Below, in pieces: positions 33,123 to 45,363 of a stretch of DNA of 64,000 bases. The position numbers and the translations under genes were made by a program. The number at the start of each line of letters is the position of its first letter. Positions within the stretch are counted from its first letter, which is position 1. The stretch is from Deinococcus fonticola (lineage in GTDB: Bacteria > Deinococcota > Deinococci > Deinococcales > Deinococcaceae). Under the pieces are notes generated by a model, which saw only the letters and a list, made by a program, of their open reading frames with translations, was not told the DNA's origin and made no database searches. The stretch is taken from assembly GCF_004634215.1 (NCBI RefSeq), contig NZ_SMMH01000005.1, positions 62,001 through 126,000 of the forward strand, in the 5' to 3' direction.

Positions 33123-34019
33123 TTACAGCAATACAAAGCGCCTGGGGTGCGTGGAAATGGCGGTACTGGCGACCCGGACCGCGTCAGCCAGAGCGTCCGG
33201 CAGGGACTTGCCCTGAAGCAGGGCGTGCAGATAAGCGGCATTCCAGGTGTCGCCCGCCCCGACCGTATCGATCAGGGTGACTTGCGGGGCAGGTTGGGTG
33301 TAGATCTGGCCCCCACGCTGGGCCGTGACGCCGCGTGCGCCCTGTTTGATCACCACGGTTCCGTCCGGGGGAAGCAAAGGCGCCAAGGATTGGGCCGCCG
33401 CTGAACTGTCCGGCCTTTCAGCCAGGTGCTGGGCTTCCAGTTCGTTGATCAGAAGGTGGTGAACGAAGGGCAGCCACCCGCGCACTTCCTCGCGCAGTTC
33501 CGGCGTGAACCCCCCATCGGGCCAGCCGAAGTCCACCGCCACTTCCGTGCCCTGCTGCCGGAAGTGCTGGAGCATGGCCGGGTACGCGGCCCGCAGGGTG
33601 GGCGTCAGGAACGCCCCGGCGAGCAGCACCAGGCGGGCCGGGGGTAGGTGGGGCCGCGCCTGCGTCCAGTTCAGCGTGCGCAGGTGACCCAGGTGCGTGA
33701 TGAAGGTGCGTTCCCCGCTGGGGTGGGTGAACGCCGCTGTGGTGGACGTGGGTTCGGGGCTGGAAAGCCAGCGCGTCTGCTCAGGCGGCAACTGCCCGCG
33801 CAGCCATTGCCCCGGCAGGTCATCCCCGACGGTGCTGACCGTCAGCGCGTTCGTGCCCAGGCCCGCGCAGGCCAGCGCGGCGTTCCCGGCGTTGCCACCC
33901 ACGCGCCACATCATGTCCGGCACCAGCGTCTCGGTGCCCTCAGCGGGCCACTGCGCCAGCGGCCCCAGGATCAGGTCGACATTCACGTTCCCCAGGATCA
34001 GCAGGTCGACAGGCTTCAC
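33123..34019 (-). CDS. PfkB-family sugar kinase
   Basis: The 298-residue kinase has the PfkB signatures: an N-terminal NVNVDLILGPL, MMWRVGGNAGNAALACAGLG and the catalytic DTVGAGDTWNAAYLHAL with D of GAGD. It is the last gene of a minus-strand carbohydrate locus, starting at GTG just after the permease stop, so it is very likely co-transcribed with the ABC importer. It would phosphorylate the imported sugar or a derivative; the sugar is not known. Confidence 0.85.
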   Translation of the reverse strand: MKPVDLLILGNVNVDLILGPLAQWPAEGTETLVPDMMWRVGGNAGNAALACAGLGTNALTVSTVGDDLPGQWLRGQLPPEQTRWLSSPEPTSTTAAFTHPSGERTFITHLGHLRTLNWTQARPHLPPARLVLLAGAFLTPTLRAAYPAMLQHFRQQGTEVAVDFGWPDGGFTPELREEVRGWLPFVHHLLINELEAQHLAERPDSSAAAQSLAPLLPPDGTVVIKQGARGVTAQRGGQIYTQPAPQVTLIDTVGAGDTWNAAYLHALLQGKSLPDALADAVRVASTAISTHPRRFVLL

Positions 34020-34022
34020 GGC

Positions 34023-34910
34023 TCAGCCTTTCATGCCGGTCAGGACAATGCCGTCGATGATCTGCTTCTGGAAAATGGCGAACACGATCAGCACCGGAAT
34101 AACCGCGAGGCTGCTGGCCGCCATGATCAGGCCCCAGTTGGTGCCGGCCTCGCCGTTGAACAGCGCAATGCCGACCGGCAGTGTGCGCAGCTCCGGTTTC
34201 TGAATGGCGATCAGCGGCCACAGAAAAGCGTTCCAGTTGCCCAGAAAGGTGAAAATCGCCAGGCTCGCCAGCGCCGGTTGAACCAGCGGCAGGGCAATCT
34301 TCGTGAAAATGCCGAACTCGCCCATGCCGTCGATGCGGGCGGCTTCCAGCAGGTCGGTGGGCAGCGACTCGAAGAACTGCCGCATCAGGAACACCCCGAA
34401 CGCGCTGATCAGGCCGGGGAACATGATGGCGAAGTACGCGCCCGGCGTGGTGGCGGTCAGCTTCAGGTCGGTGATGCCCACGAACCACGGGATGATCAGC
34501 ATCTCGGTAGGAATCATCAGCGTGGACAGGATCAGCAGAAAAATCAGGTTCTTGCCAGGAAAATCGAATTTGGCCAGCGTATACCCCACCAGCGAATCGA
34601 AGAACAGCACGCTGACCGTGGTGATCCCCGCCACCAGCAGGCTGTTGCCGAACCACACCAGGAATTTCGTTTTCGTCAGCACTTCCGAGTAATTCCCCAG
34701 GGTGGGTTCCTGCGGAATGAAATTGAGCTGGAAGATCTCCTGCACGCCCTTGAGGCTGGTCAGGATCATCCAGGCAAACGGGAACATGGTCACGACCACG
34801 CCCAGCGTCAGCACCAGGTACGCCAGCAGGGTCTTGACGTCCAGCTTCCGGCGCGGCGTCTCGGGCATGGTCTGAACGGGTTGAAGCGAATCGGGAGAGA
34901 AGTCGGTCAT
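34023..34910 (-). CDS. Sugar ABC transporter permease (MalG type)
   Basis: The 295-residue inner-membrane protein has about six segments and the EAA loop LPTDLLEAARIDGMGEFGIFTKIALPLVQPALA, which docks to the ATPase. The start ATG 34910 overlaps the stop of the MalF-type permease (ATGA). A longer open frame continuing to 35888 is an overlap artefact. The importer ATPase is not encoded here, so a shared MsiK-like ATPase elsewhere is likely. Confidence 0.92.
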   Translation of the reverse strand: MTDFSPDSLQPVQTMPETPRRKLDVKTLLAYLVLTLGVVVTMFPFAWMILTSLKGVQEIFQLNFIPQEPTLGNYSEVLTKTKFLVWFGNSLLVAGITTVSVLFFDSLVGYTLAKFDFPGKNLIFLLILSTLMIPTEMLIIPWFVGITDLKLTATTPGAYFAIMFPGLISAFGVFLMRQFFESLPTDLLEAARIDGMGEFGIFTKIALPLVQPALASLAIFTFLGNWNAFLWPLIAIQKPELRTLPVGIALFNGEAGTNWGLIMAASSLAVIPVLIVFAIFQKQIIDGIVLTGMKG

Positions 34911-35824
34911 GCGTCGTACCGCCGGGTCAGGAATTTCAGTTGAATGACTGTAATGAGCAGGATGATGCCGAACAGCACCACCGTGATGGCCGAGGCGTAC
35001 CCCATGGAAAAGCGTCCGAAGGCCATCTGGTAGATGTACAGCGCCACCGTGAGGGTGCTGCCGAGCGGGCCGCCCTGATCCGTGAAGTTCAGGTTGACCA
35101 CCTGCGTGAACAGTTGCAGGTAGGCGATGGTTCCGGTCACCACCGAAAAGACGATGGTGGGATTGAGAAGCGGCCAGGTGATGCCCCGGAAAGCCTGCCA
35201 GCCGCTGGCGCCGTCGATCTCGGCCGCCTCGTAGTACGTGCGCGGAATAGCGGCCAGGCCCGCCAGGAACAGCACCACCTGAAAGCCCAGGTTCTGCCAC
35301 ACCACCAGCGCGGTAGTGGTCGGCAGCGCCTGTCTGGTGGAGGTCAGGAATTCCTGCGGGGGCAGGCCCACGGCGTCCAGAATGGTGTTGATGGGGCCGA
35401 ACTGCGGGCTGAACAGCCACTGCCACACCCAGGCCGCCGCCACGATGGGCGTGACGTAAGGCGCGAAGTAAATGGCACGGAAGAGGCCGCGCAGGGCGGT
35501 GATGCGCGACAGCAGCAGCGCGATGCCCAGCCCCAGCGCGATCTGAATGGGCACGCCGATCACGGTGTAGAGCGCCGTGTTTCTCAGCGCCTGCCCAAAT
35601 TTGGCGTCTTGCAGCAACTCGCGGTAATTCTCCAGGCCCACGAACGGCTGCTGCTCTTTCAGGATGTTCCAGTCGAACAGGCTCATGCGCAGCGCCAGGA
35701 AGGTCGGCAGGAAGCGCACGATCAGGAAAAACACCAGCGGCAGGGCCAGGAACAGATACGCCGTGCGCGTCTGATGCCGCTTCAAACTGCCCGGCGCGGG
35801 TGGGCGCGAAGCAGGCGGCGTCAT
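34907..35824 (-). CDS. Sugar ABC transporter permease (MalF type)
   Basis: The 305-residue polytopic protein carries LFLALPLVFFLIVRFLPTFLALRMS near the N-terminus and the EAA loop IPRTYYEAAEIDGASGWQAFRGITWPLLNPT. I use ATG 35824; GTG at 35827 or 35836 is also possible, with GGGGGG just upstream of the ATG. It is coupled to the MalG-type permease. A 341-bp leader with two large hairpins separates it from the binding-protein gene. Confidence 0.9.
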   Translation of the reverse strand: MTPPASRPPAPGSLKRHQTRTAYLFLALPLVFFLIVRFLPTFLALRMSLFDWNILKEQQPFVGLENYRELLQDAKFGQALRNTALYTVIGVPIQIALGLGIALLLSRITALRGLFRAIYFAPYVTPIVAAAWVWQWLFSPQFGPINTILDAVGLPPQEFLTSTRQALPTTTALVVWQNLGFQVVLFLAGLAAIPRTYYEAAEIDGASGWQAFRGITWPLLNPTIVFSVVTGTIAYLQLFTQVVNLNFTDQGGPLGSTLTVALYIYQMAFGRFSMGYASAITVVLFGIILLITVIQLKFLTRRYDA

Positions 35825-36165
35825 CACGCCCCCCACCGGGAAAACAGCCGGCAGAACTTGCCCTTTGCAGGATTGCTTTTGAGACCAACTCCTACCTCAT
35901 CGTTGACAAAACGGTTCAATCCGAGCGGAGCGAGAAGGAGAAAAACGGGTTCCGGGCGTGGAGTTGGCAAATCGGTTCTGTTCCGATTTGTAGACGAAAC
36001 AGACGGAAGCCGTATGACCTGAGGAAGATTCATTTCAATTTGTCCTTTCAACCTCTCCCCTCTTTCAAGGGGGTGGGACGTTAAACACCAGCGCCCACCC
36101 CCTACTTTCCATGGACAGCAGGCGGAGCGGTGACCGTACCCCCTCACCGCTCCGCCCCGTCACGT
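35825..36165 (-). promoter_or_regulatory. Intercistronic region with stable hairpins
   Basis: GGCGGAGCGGTGA (36121-36133) pairs perfectly with TCACCGCTCCGCC (36144-36156). GGGGGTGGG near 36069 pairs with CCCACCCCC near 36097. CAAATCGG pairs with CCGATTTG near 35969-35991. None is followed by a U-run, so they probably stabilise binding-protein mRNA rather than stop transcription. A CCGAGCGGAGCGAG repeat core is at 35921-35934. Confidence 0.65.
35921..35934 (+). repeat. CCGAGCGGAGCGAG dispersed repeat, copy 2
   Basis: The core is followed by AAGGAGAAAAACGGGTTCCGG and a CAAATCGG/CCGATTTG hairpin, and may be part of a longer degenerate intergenic repeat. Confidence 0.55.
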
Positions 36166-37422
36166 TTACTTGTAGTAGCCGTTCAGAATCTTCTGCTCGT
36201 CGGCGGCAATTTTCTTCATGGCATCGGCGGGTTTCGCCCCCTGTTTCAGCACCATGTTGATGCCGTCCAGCCACGCCTGGCGCTGCCCGGCCTCGTCGAT
36301 AAACAGGGTGGAGTGCGCGAACGGCAGGGCCTGCACGAACGCGCCGTACACCGGGTCCGTGCGCAGGGCAGCGTTGCCGGCCAGTTTCTTGCTGGCGGGA
36401 ATCTCACCCACCGAGCGCAGCCAGGTGTTCATGGTCTCCTCGTTGGTCAGGAATTTCAGGAACTTCACCGACGCGGCCAGTTTGTCGCCCTTGGCGTTCT
36501 TGGTGATGCCGTTGACCCAGTAGGAGCCGAAGTTGCTGCGGACGTTGTTGCTTTTGAAGGTGGGCAGCGGCACCACGCCCCAGTTGAATTTCGCTCCGCT
36601 CTTGATGCTGGCAATGGCAAAGGAACCGTCCACGATCATGCCGGCCTTCCCGGCGATAAAGGCGTCGCGGTAGCCGTTGTTGCCGGGGAAGTAATCGGTC
36701 ACGCCCACCTTGTTCTTGCTGACCAGATCGGTGTAGAACTGCATGGCCTTGACGCCCGCGTCGGTGTTGTAGTTCACGGTCTTGCCGCCGTCGGTGTAGG
36801 GCGAGCCACCGTATTGCCGCACCAGTACTTCGCGCAGCATCTGCCAGTCCTGCCCGTTCGGGGAAATCCCGAAACCGATCTGGCTGTAGCGCGGCGCGTT
36901 GCCCTTGGTCATCTTCTGCGCGGCCACGATGAAGTCTTCCCAGGTGCGCGGCACGGTCAACACGCCGGACTGCTTCATCAGGTCCTTGTTGTAGAAGAGG
37001 GCCAGGGTGCGCACGCTGGTGGGCAGCGCGTAGTACTTCCCGTTAATCTTGCTGGTCTTGATCATGGGCACGAAGGTGCTCTCGATGCGGGCCGTCGGGA
37101 AATCCTTTTCCGGCAGAGGTTGCAGGAAGCCGCCGTCCACGTACTGCGGCAGCCAGCCGTAGAACAGGTTCACCACGTCCGGCCCCTGCCCGGCGGGCAC
37201 GCTGGAGGCGACTTTCTGGTTGTAGGCGTCGTAGGGGAAGGTTTCCTGTTTGATCTTGATGTCGGGGTTGGCGGCCTCGAACTTCTTGATCAGGTCGTTC
37301 ATGGTGCTGACCTTGCTGGCAAAGTCGTACTGCCAGTAGGTCAGGGTCACGGGGGCCGCGGAAGCGCTGTGCAGCAGGGTGGTGGCGGTGAAAGCGGCGG
37401 CCAGGGCAAGCAGTTTCTTCAT
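36166..37422 (-). CDS. Sugar ABC transporter substrate-binding protein
   Basis: The 418-residue exported protein has a Sec signal (MKKLLALAAAFTATTLLHSASA), no lipobox Cys, and a family-1 solute-binding fold (LTYWQYDFASKVSTMNDLIKKFEAANPDIKIKQ, GPDVVNLFYGWLPQYV, GKAGMIVDGSFAIASI). It would capture a sugar for the two downstream permeases. AAGGAG precedes the ATG. The preceding gene on the strand is the secreted PIG-L deacetylase, 181 bp upstream. Confidence 0.93.
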   Translation of the reverse strand: MKKLLALAAAFTATTLLHSASAAPVTLTYWQYDFASKVSTMNDLIKKFEAANPDIKIKQETFPYDAYNQKVASSVPAGQGPDVVNLFYGWLPQYVDGGFLQPLPEKDFPTARIESTFVPMIKTSKINGKYYALPTSVRTLALFYNKDLMKQSGVLTVPRTWEDFIVAAQKMTKGNAPRYSQIGFGISPNGQDWQMLREVLVRQYGGSPYTDGGKTVNYNTDAGVKAMQFYTDLVSKNKVGVTDYFPGNNGYRDAFIAGKAGMIVDGSFAIASIKSGAKFNWGVVPLPTFKSNNVRSNFGSYWVNGITKNAKGDKLAASVKFLKFLTNEETMNTWLRSVGEIPASKKLAGNAALRTDPVYGAFVQALPFAHSTLFIDEAGQRQAWLDGINMVLKQGAKPADAMKKIAADEQKILNGYYK

Positions 37423-37491
37423 GGGGTTCTCCTTGGGTGTGAGTGGCTGATGTGATTAGAGCATTTGCCAAAAGAACGCGGTGTTTTTTGG

Positions 37492-37505
37492 CCGAGCAGA
37501 GTGAG
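37492..37505 (+). repeat. CCGAGCAGAGTGAG dispersed repeat, copy 3
   Basis: Lies between the PIG-L and binding-protein genes and matches the cores at 35921 and 54694 with one or two changes. Confidence 0.55.
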
Positions 37506-37603
37506 TGAATTCAGACGAGCAGGATGGACTTGCAAAGCTGCGAAGCAGAGAATGGAGCGCTCTGGGTGGCCCTTCTACAGAGGGCGGAATGCGGAGGACT
37601 GCT

Positions 37604-39895
37604 CTATTGTCCCAGAGTCACGCGGGGCCATAAGTAAGGCAGGGCCTGTTTGCCACCCCACGAGAAGGCCGCCCAGGCCAGGCCGCTCTGGCTGATGTTC
37701 GCGCCCACGCGGGCGTCCTTGGTGTCGCCGTCGTACATCACCAGGTTCAGACCGATGGTGTCGCCCGGTTTGGGCTGCCCCCCACCGGATAAAGCGGGCA
37801 TGGCGGCCCAGGGAAGGCGGAATTCGATGTCGTAGCCGCCGTCCGTCTTGCGCGAGGCAACCTGCATGCCGGGCGCGGTCTCCTCCATCACGCCCTGGTT
37901 GGCGTCGGCGTCGCGGAATCCCCGCGCCTGGAACCCGGCGGTGGTGCAGGGGAAAGCGGCGGCCATCAGGGTGGTGGAGGTGTCGCGGCTCTGGCCGCTG
38001 GGGTCGACAGTCACGCCGATGGCGTCCGAGCGGAGCTGCGCCTTCACGTCGTCCGGGGCGATGTTGCACGCCACCAGTTCGTCCTTGACGCTGAGGCCCA
38101 CGTACAGGAACTGATCGTCGTAGGCGAGCTTGAAGCCAGCGCTGGCGTCAGCGTCGTTGTCGGGCTTGGTGCGCCACCACAGGTCTGCCGGGCCGATATT
38201 GCCGCCCTGGCCGGTCAGGTCGCCCAGGTCACCGTCGATCTTCGGGGCGCTGCTCAGCCTGGGGATGGTCAGGCTGGGCAGCACGTAAGCGCTGGCCGTG
38301 TCCTTGAATTCCCCGGTGCTGAGCGTCACGGGCAACAGGGCGCTTTGCCGCCCGGCTGGCAGCGCGGCGGCGCTGGCCTCCACGTTCACGGTCAGTTCCT
38401 GCGACTCGCCGGCTTTCAGCGAGTAGCTGGGCATGTCCTTCACGCTCAGTCCGGCGGGCAGCGTCAATTCCAGTTTTCCGCTGGCAGGGGCGCTGCTGCG
38501 GTTGGTGACGGTCACTTTCACGGGGGTGGTCTGGCCCAGCAGCAGCGGCAGGCGCGTGGCCTGAGCGCCCATCACCCAGTCGGTGTTCGTTTCGCGCGCG
38601 AACGCCTGATACCCGGCGATGTCGAAGGTCGGCGCAAAACTGGCGACCACCGCCGGCACCGGGCGCACGTAGGTCAGGGTGCGTCCGCTGACGGCTTGCG
38701 TGCCCAGCCGGGCCGTGTAGCTCAGCGTGAGGGGCGCGCGTTCCGCTTTGGCCCCGCTGGGGGCGGTGACCTTGAAGGTATGCGTGAAAGTCTCGCCGGG
38801 CGCCACACGGCGCGCGGCGGGGCGGGCGCTGACCTGCCAGCCGTCCGGGGCACTCAGGGTGAACTGCGCGGCGTCCAGCGCCTCTTTGCCGGTATTGGTG
38901 AAGGTCAGGGTCACGTCGGACGCCTGCCCGGTGCCGATGTCAAAACTCTTCGGGCGGGCCTCCATCCGCACGGTCGTGGGCGAGTTGGTCGCTGCCACGA
39001 ACACCCCGTCCAGCAGCGAGGTTTCCTTTTCGGGGGTGGGCACGCGCGAGGCCACCAGCATGAACGTCTCGGGATTGGCGGTCTTGGCCGGCAGGCTGTT
39101 GGAGGCGTCCCAGCCCTGGGTGCGGTAGTTGTAGGTCGCCATGTTGCGCAGGTCGGCGTAGCGCACGCGGGCGGTGCGCGAGAGGTCGTCGGTGGGAATG
39201 CTGACGGTCGCGGACTCGGCGTTCGGCGGGTAGTAGTACAACTTCAGCGGCGTAAACGGGGCCAGGCCTTCTTTTTCCAGCTGAGGACAGTACTTGCTGT
39301 CGCCGGCGTAGTTGTAGGCGAGCGTGGCGGCGCGGGCGGCCATCTGGTGCTGCCCGTGCGTGCCGGGGCCAGGCCACATGGTGATCAGCACCTCCGGGCG
39401 GCGGAGCCGGACCAGGCGGATCACGTCGCACACGAACGCCTGACCACCCCATTTTTTCTCGGTTTCCTCGGCCGACAGCGTGAAGTAAAAGTCGGTCAGG
39501 CCCAGGAAGTGCGGGCTGTCGATGCCCAGCATGGCCAGCGAGCGGCGCTCCTCCTCCTCGCGGATCAGACCAATAGCCCGGCCCGTCTCGCGCCCGGTGG
39601 CATTGCCGCCGCCCTCGCCGCCGGTCAGGGTAATCACCGTGCCCTTGTAGCCGCCGTCCAGCGCGTAGCGCGCAAAGGTGGCCGACACGCCCCCGTCGTC
39701 GTCCGGGTGGGCACCGATGAACATGAAATCCACGTCCATCAGGTCCAGCCCGCTGACCGTCCCGCCGTAGCTGCCCGGCCCAGTCGGCGCGGTGGCCGGG
39801 ACAGGGGCCGGCATCACAGGAGCCGGGGCGGTTTGAGCGGCAGCGAACCCCAGAAAAGCACTCAGAAGCGAAACAGCCAGACTTTTCCTGTACAT
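37604..39895 (-). CDS. Secreted PIG-L family deacetylase with NEW3 and CBM9-like domains
   Basis: The 763-residue protein has a signal peptide (ending FAAAQT) and an N-terminal PIG-L/LmbE zinc deacetylase domain: AHPDDDG (H63, D65, D66) and THGQH (H180, H183). This family removes acetyl groups from N-acetylglucosamine-containing molecules. An Ig-like NEW3 domain follows (about 300-420), another beta sandwich, and a C-terminal carbohydrate-binding CBM9-like domain (KIDGDLGDLTG, FRLPWAAMPALSGG). Most PIG-L proteins are about 230 residues, so the fusion is unusual. AAAGGAG precedes the ATG. Position in the locus implies a glycan substrate. Confidence 0.85.
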   Translation of the reverse strand: MYRKSLAVSLLSAFLGFAAAQTAPAPVMPAPVPATAPTGPGSYGGTVSGLDLMDVDFMFIGAHPDDDGGVSATFARYALDGGYKGTVITLTGGEGGGNATGRETGRAIGLIREEEERRSLAMLGIDSPHFLGLTDFYFTLSAEETEKKWGGQAFVCDVIRLVRLRRPEVLITMWPGPGTHGQHQMAARAATLAYNYAGDSKYCPQLEKEGLAPFTPLKLYYYPPNAESATVSIPTDDLSRTARVRYADLRNMATYNYRTQGWDASNSLPAKTANPETFMLVASRVPTPEKETSLLDGVFVAATNSPTTVRMEARPKSFDIGTGQASDVTLTFTNTGKEALDAAQFTLSAPDGWQVSARPAARRVAPGETFTHTFKVTAPSGAKAERAPLTLSYTARLGTQAVSGRTLTYVRPVPAVVASFAPTFDIAGYQAFARETNTDWVMGAQATRLPLLLGQTTPVKVTVTNRSSAPASGKLELTLPAGLSVKDMPSYSLKAGESQELTVNVEASAAALPAGRQSALLPVTLSTGEFKDTASAYVLPSLTIPRLSSAPKIDGDLGDLTGQGGNIGPADLWWRTKPDNDADASAGFKLAYDDQFLYVGLSVKDELVACNIAPDDVKAQLRSDAIGVTVDPSGQSRDTSTTLMAAAFPCTTAGFQARGFRDADANQGVMEETAPGMQVASRKTDGGYDIEFRLPWAAMPALSGGGQPKPGDTIGLNLVMYDGDTKDARVGANISQSGLAWAAFSWGGKQALPYLWPRVTLGQ

Positions 39896-39976
39896 GCGGA
39901 ACTCCTTTGAGATCGTGAACCACGGTGAAGGGGCGCGAAGGATAATGAGCCAGAGTGGTGGGCGGACAGGTTTCTT

Positions 39977-41404
39977 TCAGCCTCCGGGCGGCCTTTCGCC
40001 CCCGGCGCCTTCGAGTTGTGCTCTGGAGGCCATGAAGCGGCCCGTCAAGCCCTCGTGCCGGGCAAAATCCGCTTGCAGGCGCTCATGGGCATCATCGAGT
40101 TCGCCGCGCATGACGCTGGGGGCGGGGCCACCCAGGGTGGTGCGGCGGGCGATGAACTCGGCCGGGTTCAGGGCGCTTTGCAGTTCGGCGCTGCTGATGT
40201 CCACGCCGATGCCTTGCAGGTCGCCCAGGGTCAGGGTGTCGATGGTGCGTTCCTCGTCGTGCAGCTGGTTCAGCAGGGTTTTCACGCGCCCGTGCGCGAC
40301 GCGAAAGCCGCAGCCGGTCTTGCGGGTAATCGCGTCGGCGAGTTCGGTGATGGGCGATTCGCCGCGCCGGGCCTCGTGCAGCCATTTTTCGCGGTTGATG
40401 ACAGGGTTTTGCAAGGAGGCGGTCATCAGTTCCACGCCCTCGCGGAATTCCTGCCACATGCTGCTCAGGGGCGGCTGCATGTCCGGGCCGGGGTCGTTGA
40501 TGTCCCCGAAGGGGACGTTGTGGCTGCTCAGGATGACGCTCTGGGTCATGCCGATGGCCTTGCTGAATTTGGTGCGGGCGTGTTCCAGCGCCACCGGGTT
40601 GCGTTTCTGCGGCATGACGCTGCTGCCCTGCACCAGGCCGTCTTCCAGCGCCAGCAGGCCGCGCGAGGCCCAGAACAGCAGGTCGTGCAGCACGCGCGAG
40701 AGGGTGGTGGACGTGACCGTGATGACGCTGGCGACCTCCACCTGCCAGTCGCTGGCGCTGACGGCGTCGTAGGTGTTCTCGATGGGGCGCTCGAAGCCCA
40801 GCAGTTCGGCGGTTCTGAAGCGGTCGATGGGAAAACTGGTGCCGCCCAGCGCCACCGCCCCCATGGGCGAGAGGTTCACGCGCGCGAGGGCCTCGAACAT
40901 GCGCTGGGTGTCGCGCGCCAGGTTGTTTTCCACGGCGGTCAGGTAGTGCGCCAGGGTGGTGGGCTGCGCGGGCTGGTGGTGGGTGTAGGCGACGATGATG
41001 GTGTCTATCTCACGGTCTGCGAAGGCCAGCAGGGTGCGCCTGAGGTTCAGCACCCGGAAGAGCGCCCGCATCAGGCGCAGCCGGGCCGCCAGGCGGTAGA
41101 TGGTCATGTCCAGGTCATTGCGCGAGAGGGCCGTGCGCAGCGCCCCGGCCGCCGGCGGGTTCAGCGATGCCAGCCCACGATCCACGGTGAAGAACACGTC
41201 CTCGACCAGCGGGTCGTAAGGCGGGAAGGGTTCGCGCCGCATGGCCTGCAGCAGCCGGGCGGCCTCGGCGGCGTGCGCCACGCCCACCGAATCGAGCATC
41301 AGGGCGTGGGCGGTCAGCGAGTCGAACAGGTGCGGCAGCAGGTGCTCGCTGGCGTAGGTGTAATCGGGTTGCAGCACCGCTTTCAGGTAGGTGTCATGCC
41401 ACAT
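39977..41404 (-). CDS. Argininosuccinate lyase-family enzyme, probable non-arginine paralogue
   Basis: The 475-residue protein belongs to the fumarase/aspartase superfamily nearest ArgH: SRND (94-97), THHQPAQP (141-148) and the mobile catalytic loop GSSVMPQKRNP (260-270). The family eliminates fumarate from succinylated or malyl compounds. The N-terminus lacks the WGGRF start typical of real ArgH, and it lies in a ROK-controlled sugar locus away from arginine genes. It overlaps the ROK gene by 11 bp. A role in splitting a glycosylated aspartate or malate is possible but unproven. Confidence 0.75.
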   Translation of the reverse strand: MWHDTYLKAVLQPDYTYASEHLLPHLFDSLTAHALMLDSVGVAHAAEAARLLQAMRREPFPPYDPLVEDVFFTVDRGLASLNPPAAGALRTALSRNDLDMTIYRLAARLRLMRALFRVLNLRRTLLAFADREIDTIIVAYTHHQPAQPTTLAHYLTAVENNLARDTQRMFEALARVNLSPMGAVALGGTSFPIDRFRTAELLGFERPIENTYDAVSASDWQVEVASVITVTSTTLSRVLHDLLFWASRGLLALEDGLVQGSSVMPQKRNPVALEHARTKFSKAIGMTQSVILSSHNVPFGDINDPGPDMQPPLSSMWQEFREGVELMTASLQNPVINREKWLHEARRGESPITELADAITRKTGCGFRVAHGRVKTLLNQLHDEERTIDTLTLGDLQGIGVDISSAELQSALNPAEFIARRTTLGGPAPSVMRGELDDAHERLQADFARHEGLTGRFMASRAQLEGAGGERPPGG

Positions 41405-42401
41405 GCGTCTCTCCGGGTAAAAGTGGGGACAAAGTGTTCAGGCGTTCTTGCAGCCGGTGGCGCCCCAGGCTCAGGGCCAGCAGGCTCGCGCCCGCGCACA
41501 CCAGTTCGGCGCAGGAGGTGCGGGCGCTGCACGTTACGCCGGCCGGCAGCAGCGCGGCGGTGCGGCGCAGCAGTTCCGAACTGTCGGCGGCCCCCGAACC
41601 GATCAGTACATGTTGCAAGTCCAGGGTGTAGCTCAGGCCCGCCAGGGCGTAGGCAGTGGCCTCGGAACGCTGCGCTTCCGGCAGTTGCTCGATGGCCTCG
41701 TGCCCCCGCGGCGTGGGCCAGGGCGTGCGCCCCAGTTCGCCGGCGCGTCCGGTGGCCCCCCGGTACACCTCGCCGTTCAGCAGCAGCCCCAGCCCGGTGC
41801 CGCTGCGGCGTTCAAGCAGCACCGCCAGGTGGGCGAATTCCGGCAGCTCGGCGGCGGCGGCCAGCGCGGCCAGGTTCGCGTCGTTCTCGAAGTGCAGGGC
41901 CGGCCCCAGTTCCTGACGCAGCCGCGCCGGGTCGAGTTCCGGCAGGGCGTTGGGCTCGGCGGGAAGGCCGGCGTCACCCAGCGGGGCGGGAATGCCGATC
42001 ACCACACTCCAGAGCGGCAGGTCGGCGCACACCCGCCGGATCAGGGCGATTACCGTTTCGTTCAGCTCCCCGCCCACCGGCACCTCTCCCTGGCTGATGC
42101 CCTCGCCGGCCAGCGTCCGGCACTCGTGCAGTACCCGGCCGCGCTGCACGTCCAGGCCAATGACCAGGCCCAGGCGCGGGTGAAGGGCCACCTGCTGCGG
42201 CACGCGCCCGCAGCCCTGCGGCTCGCCGCCTTGCAGGGTGACCACCCCGCAGCGCTGCAATTCCTGCACGATGGCGTTGACCGTGACCTTGGACAGGCCG
42301 GTGCGCTCCGCGAGTTGCGGGCGCGTCAGGCTGGGCTGCCGGAACAGTTCCTCGGTGACCTGCTGCCGATTTTGTCTCCGCAACACCTGCGGTTGACCCA
42401 T
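41394..42401 (-). CDS. ROK-family transcriptional regulator
   Basis: The 335-residue protein joins an N-terminal winged HTH ([30 protein letters not shown]) to a ROK sugar-kinase-like domain ([45 protein letters not shown]). The catalytic DxGxT-type phosphate site is degraded (LDVQRG), as expected for a regulator. It heads the minus-strand carbohydrate locus and probably represses it in response to its sugar. A palindrome at 42446-42459 is a candidate operator. Confidence 0.88.
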   Translation of the reverse strand: MGQPQVLRRQNRQQVTEELFRQPSLTRPQLAERTGLSKVTVNAIVQELQRCGVVTLQGGEPQGCGRVPQQVALHPRLGLVIGLDVQRGRVLHECRTLAGEGISQGEVPVGGELNETVIALIRRVCADLPLWSVVIGIPAPLGDAGLPAEPNALPELDPARLRQELGPALHFENDANLAALAAAAELPEFAHLAVLLERRSGTGLGLLLNGEVYRGATGRAGELGRTPWPTPRGHEAIEQLPEAQRSEATAYALAGLSYTLDLQHVLIGSGAADSSELLRRTAALLPAGVTCSARTSCAELVCAGASLLALSLGRHRLQERLNTLSPLLPGETHVA

Positions 42402-42445
42402 ACCTTCACCCCGGTGGATGGCGCTTCTTTCTCTTGCCGTTAGAT

Positions 42446-42459
42446 AAGTTAAGAAACTT
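42446..42459. promoter_or_regulatory. Candidate ROK operator
   Basis: AAGTT-AAGA-AACTT inverted repeat in an AT-rich patch between the divergent ROK and glcF genes. A second 9-bp inverted repeat (GCCGGGCGC 42491-42499 and GCGCCCGGC 42533-42541) lies nearer glcF. Confidence 0.4.
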
Positions 42460-42595
42460 TACGAATATCGGCAGCATAACGAAGCCCCTGGCCGGGCGCA
42501 ATCCTGAGGAAACCTTAAGAGAACGGCAGTTGGCGCCCGGCAGCCCTCTACTCTTTTCCGCCGGCCAGACGCTTCAGCGGCCTATGCTGTCTGCC

Positions 42596-45349
<2,754 letters not shown>

Positions 45350-45363
<14 letters not shown>

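Noticed and set aside
34023..35888. 621-codon frame suggesting a fused permease
   Set aside because: The MalF-type permease is encoded in another frame over 34907-35824, and the MalG-type gene has its own ATGA-coupled start at 34910.
39977..41404. Calling the lyase a true argH
   Set aside because: It lacks the usual WGGRF N-terminus and sits in a ROK-controlled sugar locus; only the superfamily is certain.
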